Source: Nipponacmea schrenckii (lineage: Eukaryota > Mollusca > Gastropoda > Lottiidae). Taken from it: DNA of 64,000 bases. Below the pieces are notes generated by a model that did no database searches, was not told the DNA's origin, and was given only the letters and a program-made list of their open reading frames with translations. Each line of letters opens with the position of its first letter. Position 1 is the stretch's first letter. This document shows, piece by piece, positions 27,652 through 42,800 of this stretch. The position numbers and the translations under genes were made by a program. The stretch lies in the NCBI GenBank assembly GCA_030562195.1, contig JAUJPP010000002.1, positions 2,046,001 through 2,110,000 on the forward strand. The letters run 5' to 3'.

Positions 27652-30600
27652 CAATCAGTTGCTAATTTTTAAAACAAATCTGGCTACAGAGTACATTTAT
27701 CATGCAGCTTTCATATCAATCTACTACGGTGTTTTCTTCAGTAAATGAATATTTTACACTGTGAAAAGTTGAGTCATTTCAGTAAAATATATGATGAAGT
27801 CCTTATTAATGTGGCTGGTAAAGCAATAAATAATCATATACAGCTAGTGAATCATCCTTCAGTTGTAAATGAAGTCCATTATTTTACTGTCTAGTTTTTA
27901 CACTGAAAAAATTATTACTCGGAAATAAATATAACAAACATTCAATTTATTTTCAATTCTATTAGTTAACTTTTCCTGATTGTCGCTTAATGCCTTTGAG
28001 ATGAATTTATTTTTTCTGCTGGACTGATTTTGTTCATAATGCTGCAATGAAAATATGAGGAAATTTTATGGTCTCATTTTTAACAGCTTTGCCATGATTG
28101 AATCAACAATATTTTCAGAATATTGTCCAAGTCCTGCTATTTGATCAATATTGATTGGAAGAAATTAAGTGTGAAATCAATCAATTTGCATTTCTTTTGA
28201 TGGTCTTTCAATCACAGAGCAAAGCAATGGTTGGTTGTTTTAGGATCAAATAAAACGACAAGTATAAAGTGTTAGAATAATAAAGAGATTGATAATAATT
28301 GTTGATTGTTATGATAACTTGTTCTAAATACTAATATACTGATAACAATATTCTGGTTCTGTTCTATAATAATTCTAGTTTTTGAAGGTATAGTGCACAT
28401 ACACACTCTGCTTTGTAACAAATTTTGATTGATCTATTTCCACTCAATTTTTTATTTGAAAAAAAAAATCATTAATTCAACTATTGAGGGGAATATTTAA
28501 AAATTCTAATAAACAAAGAATTAGGTTTAAAGTTCTTTAAATAATTTTTTATCTATGCAAGGTTAATAATATTCCATTCCATGCCAATGAATAAACTGTA
28601 TTATAGCAACTATGACATAAAATCTTCTTGTTGTGCATCATACAAGAATAGCACCGTATCTTTAAGCACCATTATGATTCTGGCATATTGATATCAAGAT
28701 ATTGATTTGTTCCTGACAATATTTCATTATCCTTATTATTAAATCTTACAATACAAAACAATGTCTAGTTATATTAACAACACAATTCACTCATTCATTC
28801 AATACAGTATCCAAATCTTTCTTTTATATTAACTGAGAAAGACAATGTTGAGATTGATGGACCTTCAGAGATTCCTTTCATTGCTCTGATTAGAAATGCA
28901 AATTTTTAACTCCATTCAATCATGTAAAAAAAAAAGCAGCTTTTTTAGCACTCTATTGACTTTGAAGTAAATATTTTCTTCTCATTTGTTCTTGAGCAGT
29001 TTGCATTCTCATTGATATTTTTGTCACATTGGATGATGTGTTCTCACTCCATTGTATTTGGAATTACTTCCAACAACAGTGCTATTAGGCGAAGTAAAAA
29101 ACCAAATCAAGAATGACATGAAACAGATATTGTACAGCATAAAATTATACTTTCATAAAATCCACAAGTACAACCTTACATAGTAGGTTGGTAAATTCTA
29201 GTACAAACCTAGAAACATTCACCTCTGTCCATCAAACTTCCTGTGGGACCTCAAACCATCCTGTATGATCATCAGATAATTAATCTACAATCTGTTCAGT
29301 TATCATATTAATCCTACAGCATTAGTTTAACCTAATAACCGATTCCGTTCTGCCTGAAAGCAACTCTCTTTAACTTTCCTACATAGTTTACTTATAAACA
29401 TAGGCACGGTACCAATTTCTGAACAGGAAGATGGTGTCAGCTGACTGCTAATGAACCATTTGACATATCCCTTCTACTAATTAAGGATATTTTCTAATAA
29501 TTTTTCTACCAAAGGAGTTTTTTTTTCAGAAATTTTAAAAGCAAGCGAAGGCAAGATTTCTGCTTGAAAAACTTTTTTTTAACATTCTGATATTATGGCA
29601 TGAGATAATACACATTTTGCCATTCTGTATTTGGACATATCATCTTGACATTGTCCTTAAATAGTATGCATTTCTTCAAAACAAAGATAATATCTTGCAA
29701 GCAATGAATATTATTCACATGAAACATGCAAGAAAGAATTCTGTAATTTTTTTTTTTTGTTTTTTTCAAAATTTTATGGCAACTTTGTCTGCAATTGGAG
29801 ACAAGATGAAACTGTATATCTGACTAAGAGTGTTTTGAAGTGAAAATTATGAAAAATGCCTCAACTTGAAACAAATCTTCAAGATAATATCTCCTAAACT
29901 GACGTTTCATGTACATTTTGTACTTTGTTGAAAAAAATATATTTTCTCAAGAGAAATGTAGTTCAAAAGCTGAAAAATGGTTTGAAATATTGTAGATAAT
30001 GTCTGGTGAACAATAAAGTGAGAAAAGTGATTATACTTCTATTTAGCTAGCTAGATTGCTTGTTGCTATGTTCCATCTCCTCAAGGAATCAGCCATCTTT
30101 GAGGCGTGAAGCTTAGTTTGATGGAATATGATAAGGGACAATCTCGCAGGAATAATTCCATTAATTTCCCACCTCTATTAAACATCTGTTAACTCTTCTC
30201 ATTTCTCTTGTTGAATTCTATTCCACTCTCCTCCTTCGAGAGGTGTGCCAAAAATGTGCTGCATGCTAAAGAGACCTTGTTGTTTTAGTGATGCACACCA
30301 TAGTGAAGACTATTCATGTTGCACATCACTTACATAATCTGAATACTAAATGATCAGAAGCAATCTTGCAGACGTATTAAAACTACACGATTTTCATATC
30401 AAAAAGCAACTTCTTCAGACATTGTGGTGAAAACACTATATTTTTGACATACACCTCACTCCAAGATATACATTCTGGTTTACACAAATAAATGTAGGAT
30501 TGTACTTTAGTGCTGGTCTAAAATTCTTATATTTATGATATCTAACTGCAATAATCACAGTTTAGGAATCCAGTTTATTAGGATGTAAATCAAACACTAC

Positions 30601-32263
30601 TTAGCATGTGCTCTTTAGTGGTTCAAATATAGATAATAATGATGTCTTTGTTGTTTTCATAATGCACAAAAGAACTCATTAGAGTTAAAGAAGTCAACAT
30701 TAGGTTTATTCATGAAACACATACAATTCAATTTGTAATAAAAGACGACATGAATAATGCTTTATTTCAGCTGTATTCTATCTCTTAACAAGATGTCTGA
30801 TGAACAACAATGATGTCTACCTCAGAGCTTCATTTCTATATCTTATATTCAACCAACGTCTATTTACGCTAATCCATCCACTAATTAGCATATATAGACC
30901 TGTCTCGGCAACCATTGTATTTGCCTATTGTTTGGGTATGAAAAGAAAACCAAGTAATGAATTAACAAGGAAACTCGCAAGTTCTCTGTTGATCAACAGC
31001 CTTAATGGCCATGCATTGTTATATTGGTTTAAGTTAATTTTCTCGATACTGTAGCCAAGTGCAATTCAGATTAACATTTTGGCAGTCAGATTAATCAGCT
31101 CAATACTGTAGCAGAAGTGAACTATTTTTAACAACAACCAACATGAAGACAATGTCAACGTGCATTAATTAGATATGATTGACACACATTTTACACAGCT
31201 ATTGTTGTAAATTATCTCTATTTTAACCATTGTTATGGACACAAATGGTGGTTCGTGTTACTTTGATTCTGCGTCTGCTTGTTCATATCAAGGCATGTAG
31301 CACCAAAAGTTTCAACACTAGCCCAGTAACTGATCAAATTACTATCAAATTATTTAGAAACTGTGTTGTCCCATCTGTGAACAATGCCTGTCCTTTATTG
31401 AAAGCGTTCCATTAGGATGTGGGATACAAAGACAATTTTCAGGTCTTTTTTCTCCTCATTATTGAAGAGTGTTTGTTGTCAACAAAATTTCATTCTTCTG
31501 TCAAAGGTCAATGTTTAAACTTGACTGTATTTATTCCCTTCATTAATCATTAGAAATCAGAGAGCCCATTAAGGTCAACAACTGTATCTGACCCATTTAA
31601 GCCAGATTTGTGGACAAATATTGTGGTTTAACCATGGCTTATGACATCATGCCCATAAGAGATTACATCATAACACACAGCATGTCCACAGTATGAGGCA
31701 ATAAGATAAAGAGATAATATTATGCTTAATGTAATAATTGTTGACAATATTAATGATGTGGAATAACAATGGATTAGGATAATGGAAGATTATATTTTTA
31801 CAAGATTAATTTGGGAGATTAATGCTGTTGACTTTACAAACATCCTCATTGAACATAACATAATATCTTTAACTTCTCAAGAATGTCTTTCTGCCTCTTT
31901 CAATAAAACATGACCATTTTACTTTTAACAAAACAGTTTCGAATTACTCTCAAACACTTCAGTATGGCTCCAACAAATATTTGCCGCCATTACAAAAGGA
32001 TTGCATAAGGCTGTTTTTCTGAAGTGGCACAGAAGTAGTGTATTAACACATCAAGTGCTATACAGTCTCCTGGCTAAAGTGCACTCAAACATGAGGCGAT
32101 TTATGTCCTGATTAAAGAATTAAGCCTAAGCCCTCTCTTCTAATTCATTAAATGCCTTCCCCATTACCAGTAATTTCTTCTGCTAGGGATTGACAGAACT
32201 GCTTCATCGACTTGCGAGTGTAAAGTTCAGTGAACAGATATCTCAGGAGATCTGACCAAGCTA

Positions 32264-32279
32264 TAATCATTAATGATTA
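32264..32279. promoter_or_regulatory. perfect 16-bp palindrome TAATCATTAATGATTA, homeodomain-type
   Basis: Two inverted TAAT cores make a site of the kind bound by paired-type homeodomain dimers. It lies in a block (about 32.1-32.8 kb) with fewer homopolymer runs than the rest of the intron and more ATTA/TAAT words. Enhancer function is inference. Confidence 0.35.
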
Positions 32280-33382
32280 AATGGAAATGATTACTTTTAA
32301 AAACCAGTCCATTTCGATTTTAAAACACGACTTCTAATCAAAAAGTTAATAATCTTATGAAGGATCAATGTCAAAATAGAAGTAAGTTATTATGAAAATT
32401 TGGGAATTGTCTATGAGTTGATGATTCACTTCATTTGATTAAAAGGTCTTGGGAAGAATTAAGAGGAATCTGGAGGATGACTAAACCTTAAACCTCTGAT
32501 GAAAACTTAATCCATCAAAAGTTTATTGAGAGTCATCAATTAGCAGACGACAGGTGAGAAAGTCTGTTGAAACAATATCCTGATTAAATTTCATCAGCAT
32601 CGCATTACACCAACACCACTTTCAAATTCAAACACACAGCACAATACCACTATTTACATGCACGTAATGACAGAGTGGAGACCTATTTATAGTCACTATC
32701 CATCAACTCTTTAATTAAACTAGCTTAGAGACCAATTGTGATTTTATTTTTATGAGAGCTGACCGTTTCATCCATTAGTTACTAATAGTATTTGAAATAT
32801 GGACATGCAATTTGTCTTTCTCACGTGTAATAAATGTAGTTTGATAGACAATCTAACACCTTCAAGGTGACCAAACTATTCTTGCTTCAGAATCGAACAC
32901 GGCAGACAAAAATAATGCCATTTCCCTACATTTTTAATAAAGGTTATGCTTGCTTTATGCATTTCTTACATAGCCAGACATCTTTAACGATTGAAAGGGA
33001 TCAATTTCATCCATTAAACACCATTAAACACAATCACACCAGAGAACAAAAAGAATGTTTTAATAGAAGGTAATGATTTTGTAAATGATTTTTGATTTTC
33101 AGTCTGATGGATGATTATTGTTTTATTCTTCGAATTGCCAGGAATTATAAAGGTTGAACATTAAAAATGATAGCCTGCCTTTAGGTCCATTGGCAGTAAT
33201 ATCCCCTAATCTTCTGGTATCTGACAGTCCATCCATTATGTAATTAAAGCTACCTGATATTCATTACAGACACGAATTGAACTAATAAACTCGCTTCGCA
33301 CTCCAGCAGACTCCAGCCTGTGATCTCACCCCTACCACATTAAGACGAATCAAATTCAAACAGAAGTAGAAAAAATTTCTCA

Positions 33383-33842
33383 TTATTGTTTTAATAAACT
33401 TAAGAGCATTGAGGCATTTAATTCTTTGTCAGTGTTTTTCTGGGTCGTTGCTTGATATTGGAGGTATCCCCAAGTTGAATTGAAAATGCAGCGTACTTGA
33501 TAATGTGGGCTTTTAGGATCATTAGCTTTCGTCACTTTTTCCTTTGTTATATTGCAAACAAAGACGAAAGCAATTTGACGTGACTGTGTGTCATAATGTG
33601 GTTTAATTCCGTCCAACTTCCTGTACGAGTGTCTCAAGACTTCCTTAAGGCATCGTCTTCTCTCCACTTTCAATTAACCAGTATTTTTTCATGCACGTGC
33701 AATCACTGTTGAATAGCCACACAAGTGTTTTACCTAGGCCAGTCTGAATGGTATCTTTTTCAAACGTTGTACACGGTAATTTTTTAAGGCGAGCAAATAG
33801 TGTCAAGGGTACTTGATGATGTATAGTGTGTTTTGATGTCAT
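33383..33842 (-). other. CpG-elevated intronic patch with two overlapping unrecognised ORFs
   Basis: Two minus-strand open frames, 65 codons (33,645-33,842) and 96 codons (33,383-33,673), overlap by 29 bases in different frames, as if one longer frame had been shifted. I recognise neither product. The first contains TGLGKTL, which resembles helicase motif I, but nothing else in it looks like a helicase. The patch has about 12 CpG in 480 bp by my count, against about 2 per 360 bp elsewhere in the intron. Possibilities are a decayed mobile-element gene, an intragenic promoter or enhancer kept free of methylation, or chance. Confidence 0.3.
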
Positions 33843-36800
33843 TAAGTGTCTCTTACTCTTTTATAGAAAAAGTCAACACAGAGATTAGCTTACAAGCTGC
33901 CTAATCAAATACAAATTACACAATTTCAAAACGAGTATTTCATGAGTTTAAACTCTGTGGGTTCATCATTTACATGGCAATTTTTTCATTTTGTTACCAA
34001 GTAAATAATATGATCTGTTGGTAAAAAAAGATTAAAATAAAGCTAAAAAAATATAGAACTTTCATGCCTTTCAAATTTCAAATGAGGCAAAAAGTTTCAT
34101 TCAGAAATTCTTTTTTCTATCAAAATGCAGACAAAAGTGCAATGGTCTACCATCTATCTTGCAGATCAGATGAATAATGTGGTGCATGATGTTCCTGTTG
34201 GAGAAGTTGCCATGAGAATTGTAATCGTAGAAATTTGACATTGTACTGTTTTTATTGGATCATTAACAGCTCAAGTCTTCGATAAAGTTTCTTTCAAAGC
34301 TGTGATGTATAATGAAAATATATTCCCTTTGTCTCTTTTGAACTGTGAATAAAAGTGAGTCATGCTAGTATACAAGGCAGTGTGAAACAGATGCGTATAA
34401 TGAATACCTTTAAAATGGTTTGATTTGCTTTTTCTGTGTATTACTTTGATCTATTTTGAATAATGTTATTTTGCAATGGGTGGATTCAAAGGGGAATACA
34501 GCTATCATTTGGGTTTTGAATAGTTTAAAGTAAGCAAAGGATCACCAAAGAAAACCTTCCTATAGATTTATTTTTTTTTGCCTGTGCATAGAGACTTTAA
34601 AAGGATGAAATTCTCAGTTAATCATGAGCTACATTGTTTATACACTAGAGTGTAGAAGGTAATTTCCTTCATTGCCTTTAATTTCAGTCCCCAGCATATT
34701 TATTCAATTATCCAGTCACTTCATGGTTATCCAGGCATTATTGCTTCTATTATGTTTCCTTTAATCAAGATGGACAAGGCAGCTAATCGCTTTTTCACAT
34801 GCCAAGTGTTTTCAAAGCTATACTGCAATCGCCATGTGGACCTGGTGTTCTGTACAGTTTGTATGTTAATTGGATCATAAAAGACAGCTTTCTATTTCTA
34901 ATGTTTGCATCATCATATTGAAATTTAGAAGGATGCAGTCTTTGTATGTGTATCAGAGGATGCTCATAGCATTTAAATGAACAATTCCTATTTCGTGTTT
35001 GATGCTTGTAAAATTTCAAAAAAAGCATTCAAGCCAAATGATTTAGAGTTGAATCTGTACCTTCAAATTTTGGTGTCAAATACATAAGCATGAGTAATAA
35101 AATGTAAACAAAAGTATTTTATCAGTGAAGTAAAGTAATTACAATCCTTTTAATTAATAATTCATACAGAATATCTCATTACCATGGAAACAAAACATGG
35201 AAAATCATAAAAATTTTACATGTGCTAAATTCAGGTAGTAAGTGTATTGGATATTGTTTTCACTCTTCCGCGCTGTTATTTCTACCAACACAGGTCGTAA
35301 ATGATGAATGGCTAGAAAATAATGCGGATATAATCACCTATCAACAAGTCTTGTAGAAAACTTAATGGAGTGGGACTAATCTACTTAATCTCATTTAGTT
35401 ATAGAAAACCAAGTGTAAATAAAGTAATTTACCTTTAGAAATTACCTCTACTTTTACTTTATTGATAGCCTCTTTTTTTCTAACATACAAGCAATGACCA
35501 ACACCTCATTGATTTTTGGAGATTTAAAATATCTGATTACCTCAGAAGGACAAAAACCACAAATGTTTGTTGTTTGCTAGATTGTTGATTCCAAAACACA
35601 ACTGAAGAGGCTGGAAACTGTAACACCCATTTGAGAGGAGGGGAATTTATGTTTTTGTGATAACTATAAAGTTTGGAAATTTTGACAATTTCAGGAGAAA
35701 CATTGCCAAACCAGATAAAAAATCTAATCTCAACAATCAAATATATTATTTCTCTATGTAAATACTTCTTTCAATCAGACACACTTGCTACCATTTGTCT
35801 TTTAGACATGTAAAAGTAAGATTTGTATCTTGAGTGATGATCTATATAATATGTACATGTATTTTGAATCTCACTCTTGCCGTGTCTATTATCTGAAATG
35901 TCAGCCAAAAACTATTTTGGAAGAAGAAGAAAATTTTGAAAAGTTGAAACATGTGCAGTAATTGAATTCACTTGAATAAAGACATGCAGCAAATTGGTTG
36001 ACCTATAACAACGGCTAGAAAAACAGAAACTAACAAGTTTTTACAATTTTAACATATACGCCTCACACAATCTTTTCATTTCATTCCAAACCTGGATCAG
36101 AAATATTTATCAGATGGGAACACTACCAACAGACTTGTTTTTTCACAAATGATAAATGCTTTGAAGACATTCACAACAAAAAAAACTGAAAGGAAATCCC
36201 TTCTTTTCTTGAAGTAAAGAGTAACATGTTTACAGTATGGTAGTATTGCCTTATAAACATGGTGGAATGGATATCCACACAAAACATTTGCTTTATTAAC
36301 ATCACTAAGGTCAAATTGCCGTAAGATTGAAACAGGAATACATGCCTGTGACGTAGTGTTTCATCTATTCAGACAAATGGCTTGTTTCAAGTGTGTAGAA
36401 TTTAGCACTAACCACCAAAACCATTTAAACTTGTTTGTTTGTTTACTTGTCAAATCTTAGCCAACTGTTGTTACTCCTTTTTAGACATAACTAAGTACAA
36501 AAATCACATAACTGATTTAAAGTTACGTTTGAAAATGTAGTTAAATTTTCCTCCTTCTCAAGTTGCTTCATTCAGATATCTTAACAAGCCGTGTAACTAT
36601 CAGCTAGATTTAGTTGGACTTGCTTTGATGTGGACCTCATCAAAGTACACCTGGTTGGGTGAAACAAGTGTTTCTATTCCTTCAACAAACATTGTTAAAG
36701 AGAAATAACACCAGGCAGAGGTCAACAGTAGCTACATTTGTCGACCAACCAATACAAAATAACAGTGCTAAACGTCAGCTGAAATCAAGCGAAATCACCC

Positions 36801-36840
36801 AACAATTGATTGAATAGATCAACATTTGATTGAAAAGATC
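36801..36840. repeat. 20-bp direct repeat, two units
   Basis: AACAATTGATTGAATAGATC is followed at once by AACATTTGATTGAAAAGATC, with 18 of 20 matches by eye. Confidence 0.85.
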
Positions 36841-39800
36841 TAAGCGATAACCCTACCATACAATTAATGAACTCTTCTATATATCATGTGTACATTTTAC
36901 CTGTCAACGAAGCTTTATTAGCCCATTCAAATCTCTTGATCCCATTTAAAATGATCGTGTCCCTCAATCGTGTAATGTGAGAAGCCTACAATCGTTTCAT
37001 AGATATTATTATTACTTGTAAGTTATCTTTCAACTGATATCATATCTTACATTTTACATTCAATACTTTTAGAAAATTAAATTAATTGTAATTTATATGA
37101 TTAGATAGGCTTACACCTGGCCACTTCAACAAAGGAGATTGTCTATCAAATTGTTATTAATTTCAAACACCCTTTGGGTGGCTACTAAAGACTACACATG
37201 AAATGAAAACAATTTGACACAGGATTAAGTTGGGCAATATATTAATATGGAAAATTCAAAAGGATTTGATCTCGAAGAAATTAAATCTGTATTTAGATTT
37301 TGAATAGGATTGGAAAATAGTAATACATATTGCTAAAAAAAGAAACAAATTGCACAAAAGTTACCACATATAATATGTTAACAAGAAGCTGTTTTATATT
37401 GTTCCTTGTACGAAAATAGCAAAGTCACACAAGATATGTGAAGAGTAAGCATAACCTGCCTCACACCAGTGGCTGCACTATAACCATTACAATTCATGAT
37501 GATTTATGGACATCTGATATTTGCAAAAATATGCAGCAGATTGTAACTATCTAAAAAATCTTTCTTAATCTGTTTATAGTTCTATTATTTACTTGGCTGC
37601 AATGTTGTGAAATGTTGGCAGAAATAACCCTAGCATTCACATGTGAAAGGAAATATTTGTTTCTCAATAATGTCAAAAAGATTCTAACTCAGTCTGAAGC
37701 TTGCCAGATATATTTAGTTCAATAACATTTACTAAACCAATGCATATTTTAAGATGTTTCTAGAAAATGGATTTTTCTTGTACATGTGGGCTGCATTACA
37801 TTGACATTTTAAACAAACTCATCAGAAATCATTATATCATGGCGCCAGATGATCTTCCTTTCTAAATGCTGCAATTTTCAGTGGTTTTTCTGTTTTTGAC
37901 TGAAAGTCATTTGGTACTGTACATCAAGTTCAGAGCTGAAGAAGTCCAAGAAACTTTCAATTATTTTCAAAATTTCTGTGCATATCCTGTCTGATTTTTT
38001 AACAAAGTACAGAATCTAGCATATTGTACGAATTGCCATTTTCATTGAAGTGTAGAATTGTTCAATGGAAAATATACGTTATTTATAAACCCCTTGCTTC
38101 AGATCAATCACTTTATCTGGGAGGTACAATGTTTAGCTCTTATCGCATTACGTTTGTTTGAAAAATATACGATATACTTTCAATCCTGTTTTAATCGCTT
38201 GATTAGAAAATAATGCAGGTTTGAGCCGGGTCATCCTGAAACCTGATCATATATATAATAGTGTTTCTTATTGACATAGACCATGACTGAAAAGCGCTTT
38301 ACCAAACACTGACAACAGTCAAGTGAAATGAGCACATTAACATATTTTCAAACTATGTAAACAACCCAGTGAATAGGACCATGGGGCTTGGTGGAACAAG
38401 TAAATATACTGTAGTAGACATAATTTCACTTTACAAACATACACACATCAAAAAAGATAAGACATGCTAAGTGTCACAAAAGTTGAGTTCAATGATAAAT
38501 AAATATGGTTTACATGATAAATTGAATAGTTAAAAACAAGAAAGACTGGATGAGGCAACAATTTAGTGTAAACAAGTTCGTCGGTGCGGTAGATTTTCCT
38601 TGTGGCCAACTGTTTGAGTAGCTTTCATTGAAAAAACCTCTGTTGTTTAAAAGTTTTGGTAAGACTTGATCTAATATTGGATATGTATCCGCTCTTTCCC
38701 AGCTTTGACAGGATGCAAATCCAGAAATCATAAAATATTTCTGTCAACATTTGTAGGTTTTCATGCATTAAAGGCATGTTCATCTTAAAAGCTTATCTTA
38801 AATCAATGTGCAGGAGCACAATAGTCACATCATAAAGTGGGTGGGGTAAACTCTCAGAATCGAAAAATCGGACGCCAATCAAACACATTTTTTCCCCATT
38901 TACTTTTCTTATCAAAGGTGGTTTTAATAAACATTATTTGAATTTTACAGTGTAAAGTTTATACAGCCGAGGGAAATAACATCGATAAAGTCTGTAATAA
39001 TTTGGTTTGAAATCTTACATAAAACATTTCGCTTTTAAAAACTTCATCTGGTTTTAGTCACAATACCTTTATAGTTGTCCAAAATATTTAAACAAAAGGC
39101 TAAAATATGGACAATCTTTAACACATTTCAATAAATTCTGATGAAAACAGTGTGAATAGTTAGAGACTGAGAATGTTACTAGATGAAATACTTTTGAATG
39201 TTGCCATATTTCTGTTTCTCATTTCTTGCGTCAAACGACAAAAGGTTTATTTCCCACGATTTATTACAATGAAGAACAATAAAAGTTAAAAGGATTAAAA
39301 CAGAAGTTTTAAAATCATTTATCAATGTTTTTAGGAGTGCCAGAGAACTTTTATAAACTCCCTCATGGAGTTACATAAGAACATGCTTTTAATCATAATG
39401 GACACTGTGCCCACCATTTTAGGCTTTTCTTCAGATGATTCCAGCATGTTGTTGCACTTAAAACACATTGCACAATATTTCAAATCAAGTATTCAAAATC
39501 CAAAATTATACTGTACTCAGTTCAACCAAGTTTGGCTCCTAACACTAGAAGGTACAGTATGCCAGACATTTATTTCTTGAACAATCTTTGGGAGCTCAAA
39601 AGAGTAAGCAAGTGTAATTGCAAGCCAAGTTCAACACAATGTAATTATTCAGGATGTTGATAGTGTAAAATTAAGTAACACTAGTCTAACAATGAGGGTT
39701 TAAAACAATCAACAAAGTTAGGAAAATGTTATTGTTTCTCTGGAAACTTGGCTAATTTTCTGTTTTTCTCAATAAATTGGCATTTGAGTTCAGTAATCTG

Positions 39801-42800
39801 ATCCAAATGTTACATTTTTCTGCCAATAGTAAAATGTAAGATAATTGACTTTGGAATTCTTGATATCTGCATTAACATGCAAGAAACGTTTCCTTAAAAG
39901 TGGCATATCATCTGGCACAAAAAAAATATAAATCGATTTTCTGCAGAAGACTGATTTTCATATAGCAACACAGCAAAGTAATAATATATGCAGTATTATC
40001 TATGATATTGTGTTTATTCACCTAAATAAAGGGACTAGCCAAAACTGGTCTGTTAGCCTGATGGTCAAGTTCAGATGTCCAGTTTGTGGTCAATATGTTG
40101 AATGTCCACTCTGCTGTTTACAAAAGGTGATAGCACAGGTGTGTTATACCAGGCCTGGCAGTTTGTTTAATGAGATTCTAGGGGTATTTTGGTGGAGTTG
40201 TTTTTAACCTCTCAACTTACCCTAGCTTTTCATGGTAGAATTCAACATTTGTTTTTCATCGAAAAGGTCAATGTTGGTATTGACTTGGGGTCGAACGTGT
40301 AGAAATATAACTTCAAATCATGAGCCAATTTGACTTCAAAAAGCTTAAAATTATTCTCTGTTTTGATTTCTCTTAAAAAATACTACAAAGGCAAACAAGA
40401 TGAAGCTTTGTAAAATTTAATAACTTCTGCAAACATGATCATTAAAACAACTTCAAACATCATAGCTGACAGATCAACAACCATAAAACAAAATGGTGGA
40501 CATCTAGACAAATATTTCATCAAATTAAGACCATAAAAAAAGTTGAATAATACCTTGTCAAACAAGAGTAATAACTGATAGTTAGTAAGAACAAAGTACA
40601 TTAGGCAGATTACTGTGCCTGCAGCAGAAAAAATGGGAAAACAGAAAATCATCTGGATTTAATTGTCGTTACTAGGTGGAAGTCAATCATGAAGATTACT
40701 TCTCCAGTTTTCAATCAATACTATAATGACAGCCGGCCATTTTTTTTCAGGTAATAGCATCGTCATGGCCATTTTGCGTAGCCAGGTAATAAAGTCAGGT
40801 GATGACCGCCATTAATACCTTGTCGACTTCAAGCCTCGTTAAGCCTAGTCTAATTACTGATATTAATAACCACTTCAACTAATGTAGTAGTATTGAGGCT
40901 GAACTGTTTCTGGGGGAACATCTCTGAAAACCTGTCTACCAAGAACATCTGCATTTCAGAACCATTTTAGTCTAATATAAATAATCTAAATGCACATAAG
41001 GACTTCAGAAGTGAATTGTCATTCAAAAACATCATCTTGGGCAACTTGTGCATGATATTCTTGTAAATTAGTAACTACATAACTGTGTTTCTGACATATT
41101 GCCTATTTGCAGTCCATTGGTCTCAAAAATGTTAAGAACTTGTATATGTCTAGTTGAATGAAGTCATTTGTAAAGGGTAAAGAGTTTTATATGTTGATAA
41201 TGAGGTCATGATTCTCATTAGACATTTCTGATCTGTTTGAGCGTGATCGACAGGAGCTTTAAGCATGTCAATTATCTAGTGGTCAGGTACCTATTACACT
41301 ATTTCATATACAACAATACATGTCACCTGATATCACTCCTTCACTGACCTGAGAGCAGACACACTCATTACCGGACTGAACATGGGCTATTATGTGATTA
41401 AATAAGAATAATATTAATCTCTGTGTCAGATAGAGGCTTACATATCAGACGTCAAAAAGTGGCAGAATTGCAATATTTAACTGAGCCTGAATTTGACTTT
41501 AAATTACCTACTTTGGGGGGTTATTTCATCAACCAAAATAATTACCAATGAGAGAAACATGAGGCATCAGTGTAAAGAATGATCTTTTTGGTAAACTGTA
41601 TTAGAATTTGCCCTGTACTAAACAATTACTACAAATATTTGGAAACTGCCTAACCTTGACTGATGTAAACTTTCAAGATAGTATATGTTTGTTTTATTTT
41701 GAAAAGGATAATTGCATTAAATAACCCACAACAATGCTCCTTTTCATAAGATGCACGTCAAGTTTTAAATATGATTCAACCTAAAAAAAAATCATGATAA
41801 AATCCCATTAACTTGAAAGGTGAAGAATAAGATATGAAATGAATGTTATGAAGGAGATATGATCAGTGAACACAAATAATTCATTGTTATATAATAGACA
41901 TAAAAGGAACAAAAAGACTTTTTTTGATTGAGTCACTCTCAGCCTGAATTCATAATCGATTTCTGATTTACTACTTTTCTATTACCACACTCACGCTCCA
42001 AATCAATAGGAGAAATATGTCTGTTTCACAGAGATAGATATTTCATAAAAGGCAGGTGTGAAAGGTATACAGAGGTTCTGTGAAAGGTGGTTCAATATTG
42101 CAAACCAGCTAACTAGAAGACTGGACTTCACACAATCAGTATATCTACTTGAAATTTTGCACATCTTTAGGTATAACTAGAATTAAGCATCACTTAAGAT
42201 AGTATACATTTATGCATTAGAAGCAATATATACATATTGAAGCACCAGACGCAAAATACTAATTATGATCTGCACATGTAAATTTTGAAACTTATTCTTA
42301 TTTTCAAATTGAAATAATCAAACCAAATTTTATACTGTTTACTTTTTGCATCTACTCCAGTCTCCACACTCCAATTTATCGGTTTGCATTGGACATTGTT
42401 AACTAGTTTGCAAAATTATCCCACCTTTAGTCGAACAGACCTACCCTCCTCTACAGGTGTGAAATGAAAACAGAGTTCTTGTTACCAAGTTTGTTTTCAT
42501 CTCCCCTTCAGTTGAAATAGAAAATTGTGTAGCATTTCTATAGAACTATTCATATTTTTATCATGCGTTCTCCCACACATTAACGTCTGGTTGAAAGAAA
42601 TAGTGAAATTTTTAGCTTATTATTCATTTAAATGCTAAATATATCTTAAAGTTTATTGAAACTATATTTTGTTTTATTTTTTTAACCTTTTTAATTTGTA
42701 GTTTATAATTTGTAAACACTCTTAATCCAGCATAGAGAAAGAGACTTGTGCTTAGTTTTGCCTATGTCTCCAGCAAATACGAATTCGACCATAACTGTTG

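Larger units (their letters stand above)
13801..32000. other. intron 1, middle portion: repeats, no gene seen
   Basis: Holds the MITE-like element at 18.1 kb, the second inverted-repeat copy, and four tandem duplications with near-106-bp or 20-bp units. The rest is AT-rich with long T and A runs (for example around 29.75 kb). The 109-codon open frame at 22,987-23,316 starts with GTG and has no recognisable domain; I treat it as chance. Confidence 0.5.

Noticed and set aside
28929..28948. Hairpin of A and T runs around GCAGC
   Set aside because: The arms are homopolymer runs, so the pairing is a low-complexity effect.
33645..33842. Helicase motif I (TGLGKTL) in the minus-strand frame
   Set aside because: A single seven-residue match with no motif II, III or VI nearby is too little to call a helicase.
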